From NCBI GenBank assembly GCA_900618795.1, contig UYJD01000020.1, positions 308,178 through 372,177 of the forward strand: a DNA stretch of 64,000 nucleotides. Direction: 5' to 3'. The DNA comes from Cyanodermella asteris. Its lineage: Eukaryota > Ascomycota > Lecanoromycetes > Ostropales > Stictidaceae. The translations under genes and the position numbers were made by a program. This document shows, in pieces, positions 43,478-54,846 of the stretch. How positions within the stretch are numbered: the first letter of the stretch is position 1; each line of letters opens with the position of its first letter. The notes under the pieces were generated by a model. It was not told the origin of the DNA. It saw nothing but the letters and a program-made list of their open reading frames with translations, and did not search any database.

Positions 43478-46053
43478 GTGCGAAATGGCTGTTCGTCTTT
43501 GTCATGACAATGTTGCTAGCGGGCTGGTCACGTGGACGCCGCTGTAGCTTGCAACTGTCTCACGTCGGTACTTGTCAGCCCCGGGTGCCCAGTTCAGGGG
43601 TTCTCCGTGGAGCTGCGGGAGATCCAACTAAGTATGACCAACCAAATTCCCAGATAAACGCCTAGCCAGGTATCAAACGAAGTACAAAATTGTACGTCTA
43701 CCCAAGGAAAAACATCGACATTTCAATAGCTATATTGTATTTTGTTTTCTTCATAGGATATGCCGGCAGAGATAGCTTTCTACTCGCCTAGCAGGCACCA
43801 CGACAAGTACCCCAGGCAAAGAGCGAGCATGCACACGCCCATGACTCTTCTCTGAAGATATTCATTCACCGGCATCTTGCCATGCCGACGTTTTGCACTC
43901 CTTCGAGTTCAAGGCGATCGAGGGGCCTTCCTATCCATCTGACATTGGTGATACTAGTTAATCCTTTTCTGTGCGGCCTATCATGCGGCGTTGCTAGTTG
44001 TGAGCCTCGCCCTGGAGGCATACCCTCTGGTACGCTGTTGATCTGATTTCATTCACCAGGGCCGTGGCTGGTAAGGGAGTGGCAGTTCAGTCACTTAGTC
44101 AACAGAGGCAAAATGGTGTGCACGGAGAGCTGCCAACTTGAGGACTCCCAAATTTCCAGCGCGAGTTACTTGAGACCACCGCGGCGACAAGACGAGATAC
44201 CGTGAGCACAAGCACAAAATCACAATTATATGATAATTTTGTTGCCCACAGAACAGGTCCTCGCTTCATGATCCAGCCAAGTGGTACACAAGAGGTAACG
44301 TCAATGAACAGGAGAAGCGCAAAGAGCAGTATTTCGAAGACAAAGGCCAAAGCCTGTTTGGCCGGACGAGTAGCAGAGGATAGATAATTCGATCTGCCAG
44401 AATGCTCAATACCTTGCAAGGAGAGCTCCATTTACACATGTTGTTCAATGGGTACAGACCGAGAGTCTGAATGCCAGCAGACAACCGACAGATGCCGAAC
44501 TCTGGTTGCAGGTTGGAAAGAAAATCCAAATGGTCGACGAGTATGGGATTTCAGATATGAGTTGATCGAGAATTCTTCCCGCATACAACGTTGTAGGACA
44601 TGTGACGAACGACGCAGTGCTTTCCGAGTTGCTCGCATTAATGAGACCAACAAGTTCTGTCCGAGTACGAGGTGGAGTCTACCTAGGTACCTGACGAATC
44701 ATCGATGACAGCATGCAGTACCGAGGGTGAGGAAGGAGAGAAGATTGTGATTGACACGACAAGAGAGCAAAATGAGCAGCAAGCCATGAGGCTTTCGTGG
44801 GCTGCATCTAGCGCAGCGTTCGGAACCACAGTCGGTGCACAGAAGTCAGCTTCCGGGCGCTTATGCACATGGACCCCAGCATCACCTCAGCAAGCACACC
44901 GCAGAGCTGCTGCAAAGCAGACAGGCTCGTCACACTTATCGTGCTCGACGTGTCCGAAGTCGACGTTTACTCATATGACAATAATCCCGACGGGACGAGG
45001 TCGCACGGCGACAACCCGAAATGGTGGACGGCCTTTTTAGAGTCTTGGACAGCCTTTTAGAGTCGTGGACAGCGTTTAGCTGGATTGAGATGGATACGCA
45101 ACAAGTCCCGGCTTCCGCGGGCGGCGCAGGAAGACATCAGCCGATTCCTGCGCCGCGGATCAGGCCAACAGGATGGACACAGTTGGCTCTTATGTTCCGA
45201 GGGAGCTTGGTGCTTCCCACATCCCCGGCGCGCCCTCGCCATGGTTCTGGAGCGCCGCCTCCAGCGTCCCGCCTCCCGGCGACGGAGGCACGAGAGTGCA
45301 GCGAGCGATGGCGAACAGACGCAGGCATGGCGTGAAACAGCGATTGGAGTGATTCTTGCCGGGTGTGGAGAATGACGAGGGTGCAGTGTGCAGTGTGGAG
45401 CTCACAACGGCTTGCTGGCATGACTGCTATCTGGTCGTCTCCTCAGCTCTTCTGCAGGCCGGCGACTTCTCCCTCCTCACTGGCCCGCCCGCAGAATCAG
45501 GAAGGACACACAAGACGACGACAAGTCTGGACCCTTTGCGACAGTAACAACCACCTGCTGCCCTCTGCTCTGACCTGATCTGCTCTGCTCTGCTTTGCCT
45601 CGCCTTGCTCTTCTCCTTCGCATCATCCTAACTCGCAAACTCACTGTACGTACCGTGCAGACCGACCCCGGCTCCTGTTCCTTCACGGCCAGCTCCAACT
45701 GCCGGGTTCCAGGAACAGCTGTCGTTCCCTCTCGCCCTCGAGCAAGCCGTGCAAGAAGATAGACTGCAACCGAGGCAGTTGTGTGGGTTTGCCTTTCTCA
45801 GCCTCCAGAGTCGAGCCGGAATCCGCTGCCTGAGGGATCCGGAGTTGCCCGCCGACGCGATCCATCTTTTGGCGCGAACGAGCACATTCATCCAACCGGC
45901 CCTCTGCACGCCGGCATCAGAGGCGTCAACTGGGCGCGAGCCACCTCCAGCCTGACCTGCTCAAGACACAACTCCCTCAGTGCAGTGCTGTGAGGAATGC
46001 CCCGGATCAGATCGCCACACCGAGTGATCACCCACTGATCATAATCGACCGCC
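43478..46053. other. Intergenic, 2.6 kb between divergent SET and RSR1 genes
   Basis: No supported gene. It contains a 20-21-bp triple tandem repeat at 45024-45080 and a pyrimidine-rich block (repeated ctctgct words, about 45570-45630), the latter plausibly in the RSR1 promoter or 5' UTR. The longest frame is 111 codons (44705-45040) without family character. Confidence 0.5.
45024..45080. repeat. Three-copy tandem repeat, unit 20-21 bp
   Basis: Units begin at 45024 (gtggacggcctttttagagtc), 45045 (ttggacagccttttagagtc) and 45065 (gtggacagcgtttag, incomplete). They differ by one to three bases. Non-coding. Confidence 0.75.
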
Positions 46054-46895
46054 ATGGCCCAGAGGTGAGTCGGCGTGCCGGCTTCTGACACACCGTTGTC
46101 GCCTCCGCCGTACAGATGGATATATACTGATTGTGCGGCTTCAGGCGCGAATACCACATTGTCGTCCTCGGCGCTGGAGGGGTAGGCAAGAGTTGTTTGA
46201 CAGGTATGCGATTCCTGCGATATACATATGGCGCAGGCGGACGGACGCGTTCGATGTCAAGGCCCTTGTCCAGATGTTGTCGTCGCAGCTCAAGGCTCTC
46301 AGCTGTCATACTGACCTGCTATCCAGCCCAATTCGTCCAGAACGTCTGGATCGAGTCCTATGACCCCACCATCGAAGACTCGTATCGCAAGCAAATCGAA
46401 GTCGACGGCCGACAGTGCATTCTCGAGATTCTCGATACTGCTGGCACGGAGCAATTCACAGCCATGCGAGAATTATACATGAAATCGGGTCAAGGCTTTT
46501 TGCTAGTCTTCAGCATAACCTCCAAGTCCTCCCTTCACGAGTTATATGAGCTGCGAGAGCAAATCGTGCGCATCAAGGATGACGAAAATGTGCCGCTGGT
46601 GATTGTCGGCAATAAAAGCGATTTGGAAGAAGACAGAGCGGTGAGCAGGGCACAGGCTTTTCAGGTTAGTGAAAGCTGGGGCAATGCTCCATATTACGAG
46701 ACAAGCGCGAGGAGAAGAGCAAACGTAGACGAGGCGTTCGTTGACTTGTGCCGACAAATCATACGGAGAGACGTGCTTGCGGGCAAAGACCGTCCAGTCG
46801 AAAAGGAGAAGACGAAAAGCAAAAGACCAAAGAGACCTTCGCATCGAGGGCGATCCGAACGGAACAGAGACAGAATTGGTTGCACGATTCTTTGA
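46054..46895 (+). CDS. rsr1: Ras-like GTPase RSR1/BUD1 (Rap1/Krev type)
   Basis: Three exons, join(46054..46064,46145..46203,46327..46895); introns of 80 and 123 nt; 212 residues. The 11-nt first exon encodes MAQR and is fixed by phase and by the usual M[11 protein letters not shown] beginning. All five G motifs are present: GAGGVGKS (13-20), effector loop [28 protein letters not shown] and ETSA. The effector region matches Rap/Rsr1 rather than Ras ([16 protein letters not shown]). A Lys/Arg-rich tail of about 40 residues ends in CTIL, a CAAX box whose final Leu predicts geranylgeranylation, so the protein should be at the plasma membrane. Rsr1/Bud1 recruits Cdc24-Cdc42 to sites of polarised growth; in hyphae it helps set tip direction and branching. 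The second intron is twice the usual length here. Confidence 0.95.
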
Positions 46896-47938
46896 CATGT
46901 ATCTCTTCACAATACTGAAGAGCATCTTCGACTCGCGCGCAAAGCTTGAGCGACTTTCATTGTCGGTAAATCACAACAGGAGGCTGCGAGTGAGAATGAT
47001 GGAACGGCCGAACTCATAAACATCAGTCGCATCTGGGATGCTGGATTTGCGTCATGGCTCGGGTGGAATTGGTCGAAGACGCTCATGAGGTGGTACAACT
47101 GTCATGTTGACCTGGGTAGAAACCCAATTCTGCAGCATTCAGTCGATTTGCTTGATTTCTGATGGGTGTTGGCTCATTTTTTGGGGGTTGTTTTTTGCAT
47201 GATACCCTTGTATATACCCCTTTCTTGGGTGGTTGAAATCCTTGACTTTGGCTCTGACTTTTCCAATCCCGACCACGGCAAACTGCCTTGTCAGCGGACT
47301 CAAATGCAGCTGCAAACGCAAATCATTATGGTCGCACATAGTATTGCAGTGTTGTTCTTTGGTTTGCACTTGTTCGTGGACGTCCTCCTTAGTGTGGAAA
47401 AAAGTCTTTGTTTCAATCCGCGAACGCCGCTAAGTTCTAGCCTGGGATCAGGAGCTTTCGAGACACAATATCTCCTTAAGTAGGAGCGACTTACATCGCG
47501 ATTGGCTCCGAATGTCTGCAGTTGCGCCGCTTCTCACTCAGGTTTTTCCCCATGTCAGTTCGTTCTGAAAGCCATTGTTCCGGCGGCTGTTCAACGTTGT
47601 TGCCTTTTCGAGGTTCTTTGACATAAAATGTACTAACAATGCAAACAAAAAACTCGGGGCCTCTTCAACGGCAGTCGCACGGCGACCATGGATAGACACC
47701 AGTCGACACTGCAATTGTCGCGTTACTGTAGAGACAGGACGTTGCTATAAATCAAATAGTCTGCCAGACCTTCAACACTTATACTCACAACTTTTGCTTA
47801 ATCCGAAACGGCTACACAACAACTACGTCCGATTCTTGACCCGAGTATCGTTAGCGTCTGCATCGGAAGGAGTAAACACATACCACCTACGATCTGGTTC
47901 GGTTCTCTCGCGTCTTTTGGAACTTTCAGTAAAGCACC
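46896..47938. other. Intergenic, 1.04 kb
   Basis: 3' flank of RSR1 and 5' flank of the next plus-strand gene. No coding signal, only chance frames up to 105 codons. Confidence 0.5.
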
Positions 47939-49447
47939 ATGTGTCGCGAAGAACGCACCACCCTTTGCGCCTGCACGGAGTGCCCTTGCACTGGCGTAAC
48001 TTGCCTGTATCCCTGCGGCACCTTTGCGCGGACGGGCTTTTGCTCTCGTCGCCGGGTCTACGCTTTCGCAGACCCCATCATCTGCCCCGACTGCCTCTTC
48101 GGACAACACAATCAGCACCCGCTCACCATCTCTGAAACAGGAGCACTGGTTCATTCCTGGCGCATCCAGGACTCCACTGTCATGCCATGGAATGGCTATG
48201 ACACGGATGATCAGGTACTTTACTGCGTGTTTCAGCGACCCGGCTTGCCGCATTTGCTAACTGGAACGTCTCAGGTTAACAACGGCACTGGACGGGGCTG
48301 GGTGTTCAAGGAGGATATATACTTCCAGTTGAAGCCTGGGATGACAGCAACGCCGGTGAGTCAGGTTTGGGAGAGTGGATGGAGGAGCGCAAATGGCGCT
48401 TTGGTAGGGACTACGGTCAAGACTGACTTTCATGGCATCGTGGTACCACCACAGTTGATGGCTCTTCCGCAGACTAACATTCGAGTGCAGGCTCCGCCCC
48501 ATCAGCAGTTCCAGAATGCGGCCGTTCATATGGCTTACGATCCTGCCTTTATCGCGCACCATCATCCTCAGACAATGCCTTTCGGCCTTCCGCCTCCAGC
48601 GGCGGTCCACCCAAACCACCAGGCGGGCTTCTCGAACGGCCCTGGCTACCAATCGGTGACATTTCCGAACATCCAGTTCAATCCTCAGCTCCCAGCCGAG
48701 AGTCCTAAGTGGCCGGGGGAATACGATCCTTATACTCCTCCTACACACCCGTCAGGTGAGCAAACCCCAACCACCAAACTCGCAAACAAAACACAGTCAC
48801 TGACCCTACAGGCCGCTCGTCATCGAGCCAATACAGCTCGACTCCTCCAAGCTCAATTTCCGCAGGATTCCAAGGTACAGTACCCGTCGCCGAACGAGAC
48901 CGCCCCCTTTCCTTACGTTTCGCCGAGAAGTGTGCTGACGAACCCGAGAATACGAGTGGACAAAGAATCTGACGTCGGAGGACTTCGAGCAAGTAGACAC
49001 CAGGAAGGCTCGACCACCCCGAGCAAGGAAATCGACGTCGTCGACCGTGCCATGTCCGGCACGTCCGCGTTAGTGTCTTTGCCAACTACGCCCGAACCGA
49101 CTCGAATTACGAGGCCGCGAAGGGCGAAGATGGCGAAGACATATGCGGAGTCGGAGTCGGAGTCGGGGGAAGACTCTGAATCAATAGGTGAGGACACCGA
49201 CGACTCCGATTCTGAAGATGAAGAAGAAGCTGACGATTCTGACAATGATGCAGACGACGACGACGATGCGGTAGGTGAAGATAAAGATGCGATGGAGCTA
49301 GATGAGTTGGCGCGAGGTTGGGCGGCAGCCCAGGTCGCAGATTACCGTGACGACAGCCAGGCATCGCGCAAGCGAAGGAAGGTTGATGCTCCGGTACTTT
49401 CTCGACCGAGAACCAGGGCGCAGTCGAGGGCTGTAACGGACCTGTAA
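47939..49447 (+). CDS. Unrecognised protein: Cys-rich N-terminus, acidic C-terminal region
   Basis: The frame is open from the ATG at 47939 to 49447 (502 codons) but contains clear introns. A 60-nt intron (48215-48274; GTACTT, branch GCTAACT, CTCAG) is a multiple of three, so retained or removed forms both stay open. A 56-nt intron with strong signals (48756-48811; GTGAGC, CTGAC, TACAG) shifts the frame and needs a compensating one, best 48875-48956 (82 nt). With all three, join(47939..48214,48275..48755,48812..48874,48957..49447) gives 436 residues. The first 60 residues hold about ten Cys in C-x-C and C-x2-C patterns (LCACTECPC, CPDCLFGQHNQHP), which could bind zinc. The middle is Pro/Gln-rich; the end has a long Asp/Glu/Ser run (ESESESGEDSE...) followed by KRRKVD, a possible nuclear signal. 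I do not know the family; homologues would decide the splicing. Confidence 0.68.
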   Translation: MCREERTTLCACTECPCTGVTCLYPCGTFARTGFCSRRRVYAFADPIICPDCLFGQHNQHPLTISETGALVHSWRIQDSTVMPWNGYDTDDQVLYCVFQRPGLPHLLTGTSQVNNGTGRGWVFKEDIYFQLKPGMTATPVSQVWESGWRSANGALVGTTVKTDFHGIVVPPQLMALPQTNIRVQAPPHQQFQNAAVHMAYDPAFIAHHHPQTMPFGLPPPAAVHPNHQAGFSNGPGYQSVTFPNIQFNPQLPAESPKWPGEYDPYTPPTHPSGEQTPTTKLANKTQSLTLQAARHRANTARLLQAQFPQDSKVQYPSPNETAPFPYVSPRSVLTNPRIRVDKESDVGGLRASRHQEGSTTPSKEIDVVDRAMSGTSALVSLPTTPEPTRITRPRRAKMAKTYAESESESGEDSESIGEDTDDSDSEDEEEADDSDNDADDDDDAVGEDKDAMELDELARGWAAAQVADYRDDSQASRKRRKVDAPVLSRPRTRAQSRAVTDL

Positions 49448-49992
49448 CGGACCTTGACTTGCTTCACTGCCGACTCGACTAGTACCTCGAGTCTGAAAGA
49501 TGCACTCCTCAAGGTGGATCGATCGTCTGCTACGAGGAGATGGCTGGGCACCATGGGGAGGAAGACTAAGAATCCTCTCTGTAACGTCTAGGACACTTTG
49601 AAACACGGAAGTGAGTCCTTATTTTCGAACAGTTGTTTTGCCAGGTGCTGTTCCCTGAGAAAGAAGAAAAACATACGGAAAGGTAAATAGAAAGAGGAGA
49701 GAAAAAAGAACATCCCCCTTGTTCCTATGTCAAAATAAAGTCCATTATAATCTGTTACACGCGTGAAAACCTTGTGCGAAACAGCTTTCATTAACAATGA
49801 GAGTTTGCTTTGCTGGCCCTGTAGATCCGCGAGCAGCTCTGCTAAACACGAAGCCGAATTCCACATCCACCAGCGATGCCATCATTTGGGCGGAGCCTGG
49901 ATTCTGAATCTTCAGTGCCTCCAGCCGGAGTGAATGATTGAGTAGGAGCCTAAACTAAGAATCAGGGAGTCCACTTCCCTCAGCTTTTGTTC
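49448..49992. other. Convergent 3' flanks
   Basis: 545 bp between the converging unrecognised gene and Naa20 gene. An A-rich purine tract (gaaagaagaaaaacatacggaaagg) near 49659-49683. No gene. Confidence 0.5.
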
Positions 49993-50823
49993 TCAAGCAC
50001 TGTAAATATCCGCAGGATCAATCTCATAATCCTCGCCATTCTCCCGAATATGCTCCCTCTTCACATCCCTCTTCAGCGGCTTCCTCATGTCAAAGGCATC
50101 CTCCGCGGGCCCACCATTAATCGGATCATCAGAGTAATAGTCGGTGACCTTACGATAAACACTGTATCTGTGGTCGAATCCGTCAGCCACACAATGAACC
50201 TCCAAAACAGACTGAAAGATTCCCATTTCGCATATGTGGGAGGGGAGATTCTTTGTTTTTAACTCACCCCATTCCTTTGTACATGTTCACGGCGGCGTTG
50301 CTTTTTCGGACGAACAGATCGATGAACCAGGCGTTTTGCTCTTCGCAGGCTTGCTCGAGCGCGACGGTCAGTTTCTTGGCGAGGCCCATGCGACGCCAGG
50401 AGGGCGCGACGGTCAGGGCTGTTACGTGGCCGTGCCAGGGCATGTAGTTGGGGGAGAAGCGCATGTGAGCCGGATCTTCTTCGAGCTTTCCCATGACTGA
50501 GAGATGGGTTAGTCAAAGACTTAGATCCCTTGGCATTTTTAGGACCCTGCTTGGAAGGCAGTAACTTCTGATCTCGGTTTGACGAAACAGAGACAATCAG
50601 AATAAAATGCAAGACTAGGAATCGGAATTGAGTGGAAGCTTGGTGAGACTGTACCGTAGGCGATGACATCCTCGTTCTGGTCCGTGATCACGATGAAGAG
50701 CTTGGGCCACGTCGCCAGATAGTGGTTGTAGAAGCGAATATCATAGTTCTCAACCAGGGGGTCCAAATTGCACTTGCTCATGCGGAGGAGATCCTGAGGC
50801 CTCGCAGGCCGCATGCTCGTCAT
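49993..50823 (-). CDS. nat3: N-terminal acetyltransferase NatB catalytic subunit (Naa20/Nat3)
   Basis: Three exons, complement(join(49993..50167,50268..50496,50655..50823)); introns of 158 and 100 nt; 190 residues. NatB transfers acetyl from acetyl-CoA to N-termini starting Met-Asp, Met-Glu, Met-Asn or Met-Gln, including actin and tropomyosin, on ribosomes with Naa25. The protein begins MTSMRPARPQDLLRMSKCNL DPLVENYDIRFYNHYLATWP, a Naa20 signature. After YVMGKLEEDP comes WHGHVTALTVAPSWRRMGLA (acetyl-CoA loop R-R-x-G-x-A at 91-96), then FIDLFVRKSNAAVNMYKGMG YSVYRKVTDYYSDDP, joined across the second intron, and the Naa20-specific tail DAFDMRKPLKRD, HIRENGEDYEIDPADIY. Both introns are longer than average for this window. 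Length matches fungal Nat3. No sign of damage. Confidence 0.96.
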
Positions 50824-51371
50824 CTTGTCTTTGATCCAGGTACCATCTGTGGGTGCGCGAAGAGCGGTTATCGTGAGATCATGTTGCGATCATTGTTTGC
50901 TTGTGAAATCCAGCCCCACAAACACTTCTCAGCACGGACATGGTGGGAATGTGGGCATGAAATTCAGTGAGCGGAGGTCGGAACGAGACTCCGGGGTCAG
51001 CAATACGGCGGGTCCGGCCGGCCAAATCATTACTACAAGCGAATCAGCGAATTGCGCCTCCAGCACCTTCACCGAAACACGTTTCCCTTCAACTCCATCC
51101 ACGACGTTCCATCTGTCTAGCCCTAGGCTTGTCGAACATCTCGCTGCTGTGCGCCTTTGCTTCACTGCTCGTTCTTTGTCGAGTCACTCGCTCCTGCTGC
51201 CCTCGCTGTTCTCGCCTTCCCTTTGTTTGCTTCCACAGACATGATACCCCCAACATCGATACACTTCGAGGTCTAAGACCGTTGAACGCACCCACAGTTC
51301 ACATATAGCACGGTACAGCATCTAGACTTTGCGCACCTCCCAAGTACACGCACGAGTTCGTTTTCTACAGC
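50824..51371. other. Divergent promoter region between Naa20 and the next plus-strand gene
   Basis: 548 bp. Pyrimidine-rich near 51180-51230 (tcactcgctcctgctgccctcgctgttctc), as expected in a plus-strand 5' leader. No other site recognised. Confidence 0.5.
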
Positions 51372-52517
51372 ATGTCAGATCCGCAATCGTTTGCGCAGCG
51401 GCGCGCATCGGGCTTGAGCGTCCGCTCGCCGTCTTACACCACAATCCCCCCACAGTGGCAGACTCACAGTCGCAAGTCTTCGCAGAGTTCTTCGACGAGT
51501 ATGGCTTTGGGTCGTCCGGGCTCGGAGATGCATGGTGACATCAACGACAGCATGACTGGGCTGGGTGCCACGAATGGGCTGGGCAGCTTGGCTGACGAGT
51601 TGCAAGAAGGTTGGGACGAGGAAGAGCTCGGCGAGGACGGCAGCTACATCGAGGGTACGCTGGGGGATGAGATGGGCTATCAGCATGCTTCGGAACAAGA
51701 GATGTCGGTGCCGGGACTGGTCTTGCCTCTGTCGCCGTCGAAAAGGAAGCCGGGCGGCCCCAAGAAGCATGGTCACGGTCATACTGATAGTGTTTATGAT
51801 GGATCGGAGTATGGAGACGAGACGGACTTGGAGCCTGCGGCGGGCATGACACCCGGATTGGAGAGGCAAATGGCAGATATCGAGGCACTGGCACGTCAGG
51901 GGGCTGATCTCTCGGATGTGGTGTGGTCCCGCTTCGCTACCTCCCTGAAGGAGTTGCCTTCGCAGGCGGAAATCGAGAACAATGCCGGACGTCTGGTCAC
52001 CGCCTATTCGGCCGTCACGTCGCACATCAACAACCAGTCGCGGGTGTTCGCAGCCACGACGCACTCGTTGGTATCGCCTTTCCAGCCCCTCCCAGATCCC
52101 AACGACATTGAAGAGATCCTGCCGCTCGTCACTACGCTAGTCACGATGCTGCCAAAGCCACCAACAACCTCACTACAGACGTTGCACACTCTCAACTCAC
52201 AGACCACAGATCTACTCTCGACTCTCTCAACACTCTCAGACACGCTGTATATGGTGCGGCAAACATCCTCGACCGTCTCTCGACGAATGCGCGCAGCAAA
52301 AGAGGTTGTCGAGACGATGAGGAAGGAAATCGACGCCGCAGAGCAAGGCGAAAAGTGGCTGGAGCGAGGCCGCTGGGACCAACGCATCCGGGAGCGCGAG
52401 GCGCGAAGAGTGTGCGAAGACGTTGTTGGCGGCTTCGAGGAGGTATGTAATGGCTGGAGGCAGCGACTGGTTGAGATGAACGGCGGGCTCGAAGTACTAG
52501 ATACAGCAGCGGCATAG
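51372..52517 (+). CDS. Unrecognised conserved-looking fungal helical protein
   Basis: A single exon of 381 codons from MSDPQSFAQRRASGLSVRSP. Residues 1-60 are Ser-rich. Then come an acidic segment with LADELQEGWDEEELGEDG, a Ser-Pro motif with basic residues (PLSPSKRKPGG), a His/Gly patch (KKHGHGHTDSVYDGSEYGDE) and, from about residue 155, an all-helical region: LERQMADIEALARQG, RFATSLKELPSQAEIENNAG, TSHINNQSRVFAATTHSL, and a coiled coil to the end (SSTVSRRMRAAKEVVETMRK EIDAAEQGEKWLERG, then GFEEVCNGWRQRLVEMNGG). The layout of tail, acidic LADEL motif and helical bundle looks like a single-copy ascomycete protein, possibly a structural or scaffold component, but I cannot name the family and claim no function. 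It has no signal peptide or membrane segment. Confidence 0.75.
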   Translation: MSDPQSFAQRRASGLSVRSPSYTTIPPQWQTHSRKSSQSSSTSMALGRPGSEMHGDINDSMTGLGATNGLGSLADELQEGWDEEELGEDGSYIEGTLGDEMGYQHASEQEMSVPGLVLPLSPSKRKPGGPKKHGHGHTDSVYDGSEYGDETDLEPAAGMTPGLERQMADIEALARQGADLSDVVWSRFATSLKELPSQAEIENNAGRLVTAYSAVTSHINNQSRVFAATTHSLVSPFQPLPDPNDIEEILPLVTTLVTMLPKPPTTSLQTLHTLNSQTTDLLSTLSTLSDTLYMVRQTSSTVSRRMRAAKEVVETMRKEIDAAEQGEKWLERGRWDQRIREREARRVCEDVVGGFEEVCNGWRQRLVEMNGGLEVLDTAAA

Positions 52518-53252
52518 ATGGAGAAAACCCAAGGATCCCGATGAAGAAGAAACAGGACGAGACGGGCTGCATTGACGACTTTTTGCATTTGCGCATACTC
52601 AAGGCGTTTGGAGAGGATTGAATGAAGTGACGCGAATCAACACGCGGTAATGGGTCTCCTTTAGTTTTGGGCTGATTGGAGGATACCCTCATGGATAAGG
52701 ATGCATCAAGGAACGGAGAATGACCTGTTCGATCGGTCATTGGCAGATATTATCGCGTAACACTACATGAACTCTGAATCCTTCTCACGGCGCGCTGTGG
52801 CGTAGTTCTCACCGTTGTATCGTAGCTTCTGGTATATCCGCCTCGTTATGTCCGTTTTCGGTGATAACGTGGGCGGATATCATGGCTGGTCACGGGGTTA
52901 GTGCTACAGGACGCTGTTCCCGAGCTTTGTTGAAGCAAGAGTAGAGCGACGACGTCAAAGAGTGGGTTCGAGGCGGAGATCCTCCGTACAAATCACCATA
53001 AACCTGTTACACCAAAACCCGTTCAGGACAAGGCTGAACAGGGACGTGAAACAGCCTCCGATTACTGCGCGGCTCATCGCTGATCGCGGTGCTCACTAAT
53101 ACCATCCACCAGAGTTTGATCTTCCGAGGGGGGCCAGAAGAAGGATGTCATATATCAAAGAACCCCAAGCCCCGCATGACGTTTGACCCGATTAATACTC
53201 TACACATTCACTTTGCTTTTTGCCACATCTCAATTAAAGTATTTCACTCATC
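52518..53252. other. Intergenic upstream of the aldo/keto reductase
   Basis: 735 bp. 3' flank of the helical-protein gene and promoter of the reductase gene. No coding signal or repeat. Confidence 0.5.
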
Positions 53253-54799
53253 ATGGTGAAAACTATCCGTTTCGGATCCATCGAGGTCCCCTCCCCGGGC
53301 TTCGGCGCCATGGGCATCAGTCACGGCCTGGGCAACGACATGAGCTACGACGAGGCCGAGCCCGTGTTGGTGAAGGCCCTCGAACTCGGCTGCACGTTCT
53401 GGGACACGGCCGTGAGGTTTTTTTTTCCCGCAGAACCTCACTTCACAGCTCACACTCTCCGTGTGCGAGCGAAAACTCAACGGAACGAGACTGATTTGAT
53501 TTTTCTTCGATTTCCAGGCAGCTTACGGCGCGGGCGTCAATGAGAAGATACTCGGCGAGTTCGTCCGCAAGCACGATTGTCGAGATAAGCTCTTCGGTCA
53601 GTCAATTTAACATGGGACCCCCCCCCCCCTTCCAGCTCAAAGACAGCAAAAAAAAAAAAAGGGGGGGGGGGGCGCGTTTTTTTTCTCTTTCGGTCATATC
53701 TATATACTGACAACACCCCTTTGTGGGCGTGCAGTCGCTTCGAAATGTGGAGTCGTCGGCGGCATCCCCAGGTCACCGGAGAACCCGGACGGTTTCAAGC
53801 CACGCGTGGACAATTCGCCAGCACACATCCGGGAGTACATTGATCTCAGCATCTCAAGACTCGGCTTCGCGCCGGATTTGTACTATCTGCACCGGATCGA
53901 TCCTGGTATGTTTGCGCGATCCCCCCCCCGGTGATTCCCAGCGACCGCAGAAAAAAAAAAAAAAAAAACTTGGAAAAGCAATAGGATATAAATAAACCTG
54001 ACGAGTTCCTCTTCTTATGCACGCAGACACGCCTCTGGAGGAATCGATTCCGGCCCTTGATGGGATCCGCAAGGCGGGCAAGACGAAGTACATTGGCATC
54101 TCCGAGTGCGCGGCCACGACGCTACGTAAAGCCAATTCGAGTAAGTGTTCACCAGACAAGGGGAAAAGGTTCAACTTTCTGATACATTTGACGAATTGGG
54201 AGCTGACAGAGATGGGGGTTTCAAGTTGCCAGGATCGATGCTATTCAGGCCGAGTATTCTCCATTCGAAACCCTCCACGAGTCAGACGACCTGATCAAGA
54301 CGGCTGCCGAGCTCGACATCGCTTTCGTCGCTTACGGCCCGCTCGGCCATGGCTGGCTGGTCGACGATTGCCCGTGGAACTCTCCCGAAGACATCCCGGA
54401 GCACGACTCTCGTCGTACAAGTAAGCTTCTCCTTCGCAACCGACAACGCATCACATCCGCCAGCTATCTCTGACCGGCCGCTGACATGCCCTTTCTGGAA
54501 TAGTCCCCAAGTTTCAGGGCGAGAATTTTCACAAAAACAAAGCCATCACCGAAGAGCTCAAGAAGCTCGCCGTCGCAAAGGGTTGCAGGACGTCTCAGAT
54601 CGCGCTCGCGTGGGTCGCGGCACAGAATATGATCTCGATCCCCGGCACGACCAAGCCGGCGAGGTTGGAGGAGAATTGGGCGTCGAGGGATGTGGAGTTG
54701 ACGGAGGCCGAGAAGAAGGAGTTGCGCGCCATCATAGATCGTGCGAAGCCGGTCGGGAATCGGTACGGAGAGTATCTGGCGAAAACAGTTGGACACTAG
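53253..54799 (+). CDS. Aldo/keto reductase
   Basis: Six exons, join(53253..53411,53518..53596,53735..53905,54027..54140,54226..54420,54504..54799); introns of 106, 138, 121, 85 and 83 nt; 337 residues, usual for the family. It reduces aldehydes or ketones with NADPH in the cytosol. The catalytic tetrad is complete: Asp51 (FWDTA), Tyr56 (AAYGAG, joined across intron 1), Lys83 (VASKCG) and His132 (YLHRID). Further motifs are [47 protein letters not shown] and [15 protein letters not shown] (cofactor phosphate binding). It is closest in pattern to the AKR13/YakC-type reductases of fungi. Introns 2 and 3 carry long homopolymers (C10, A13, G10, C9, A18). The carboxylesterase gene converges on it with 47 bp between stops, so the two 3' UTRs overlap. 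The substrate is unknown. Confidence 0.93.
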
Positions 54800-54846
54800 T
54801 AAGGACGATACGATCGCTGCCAGGCGGTTTGGGTAAGTGTGTGGGT

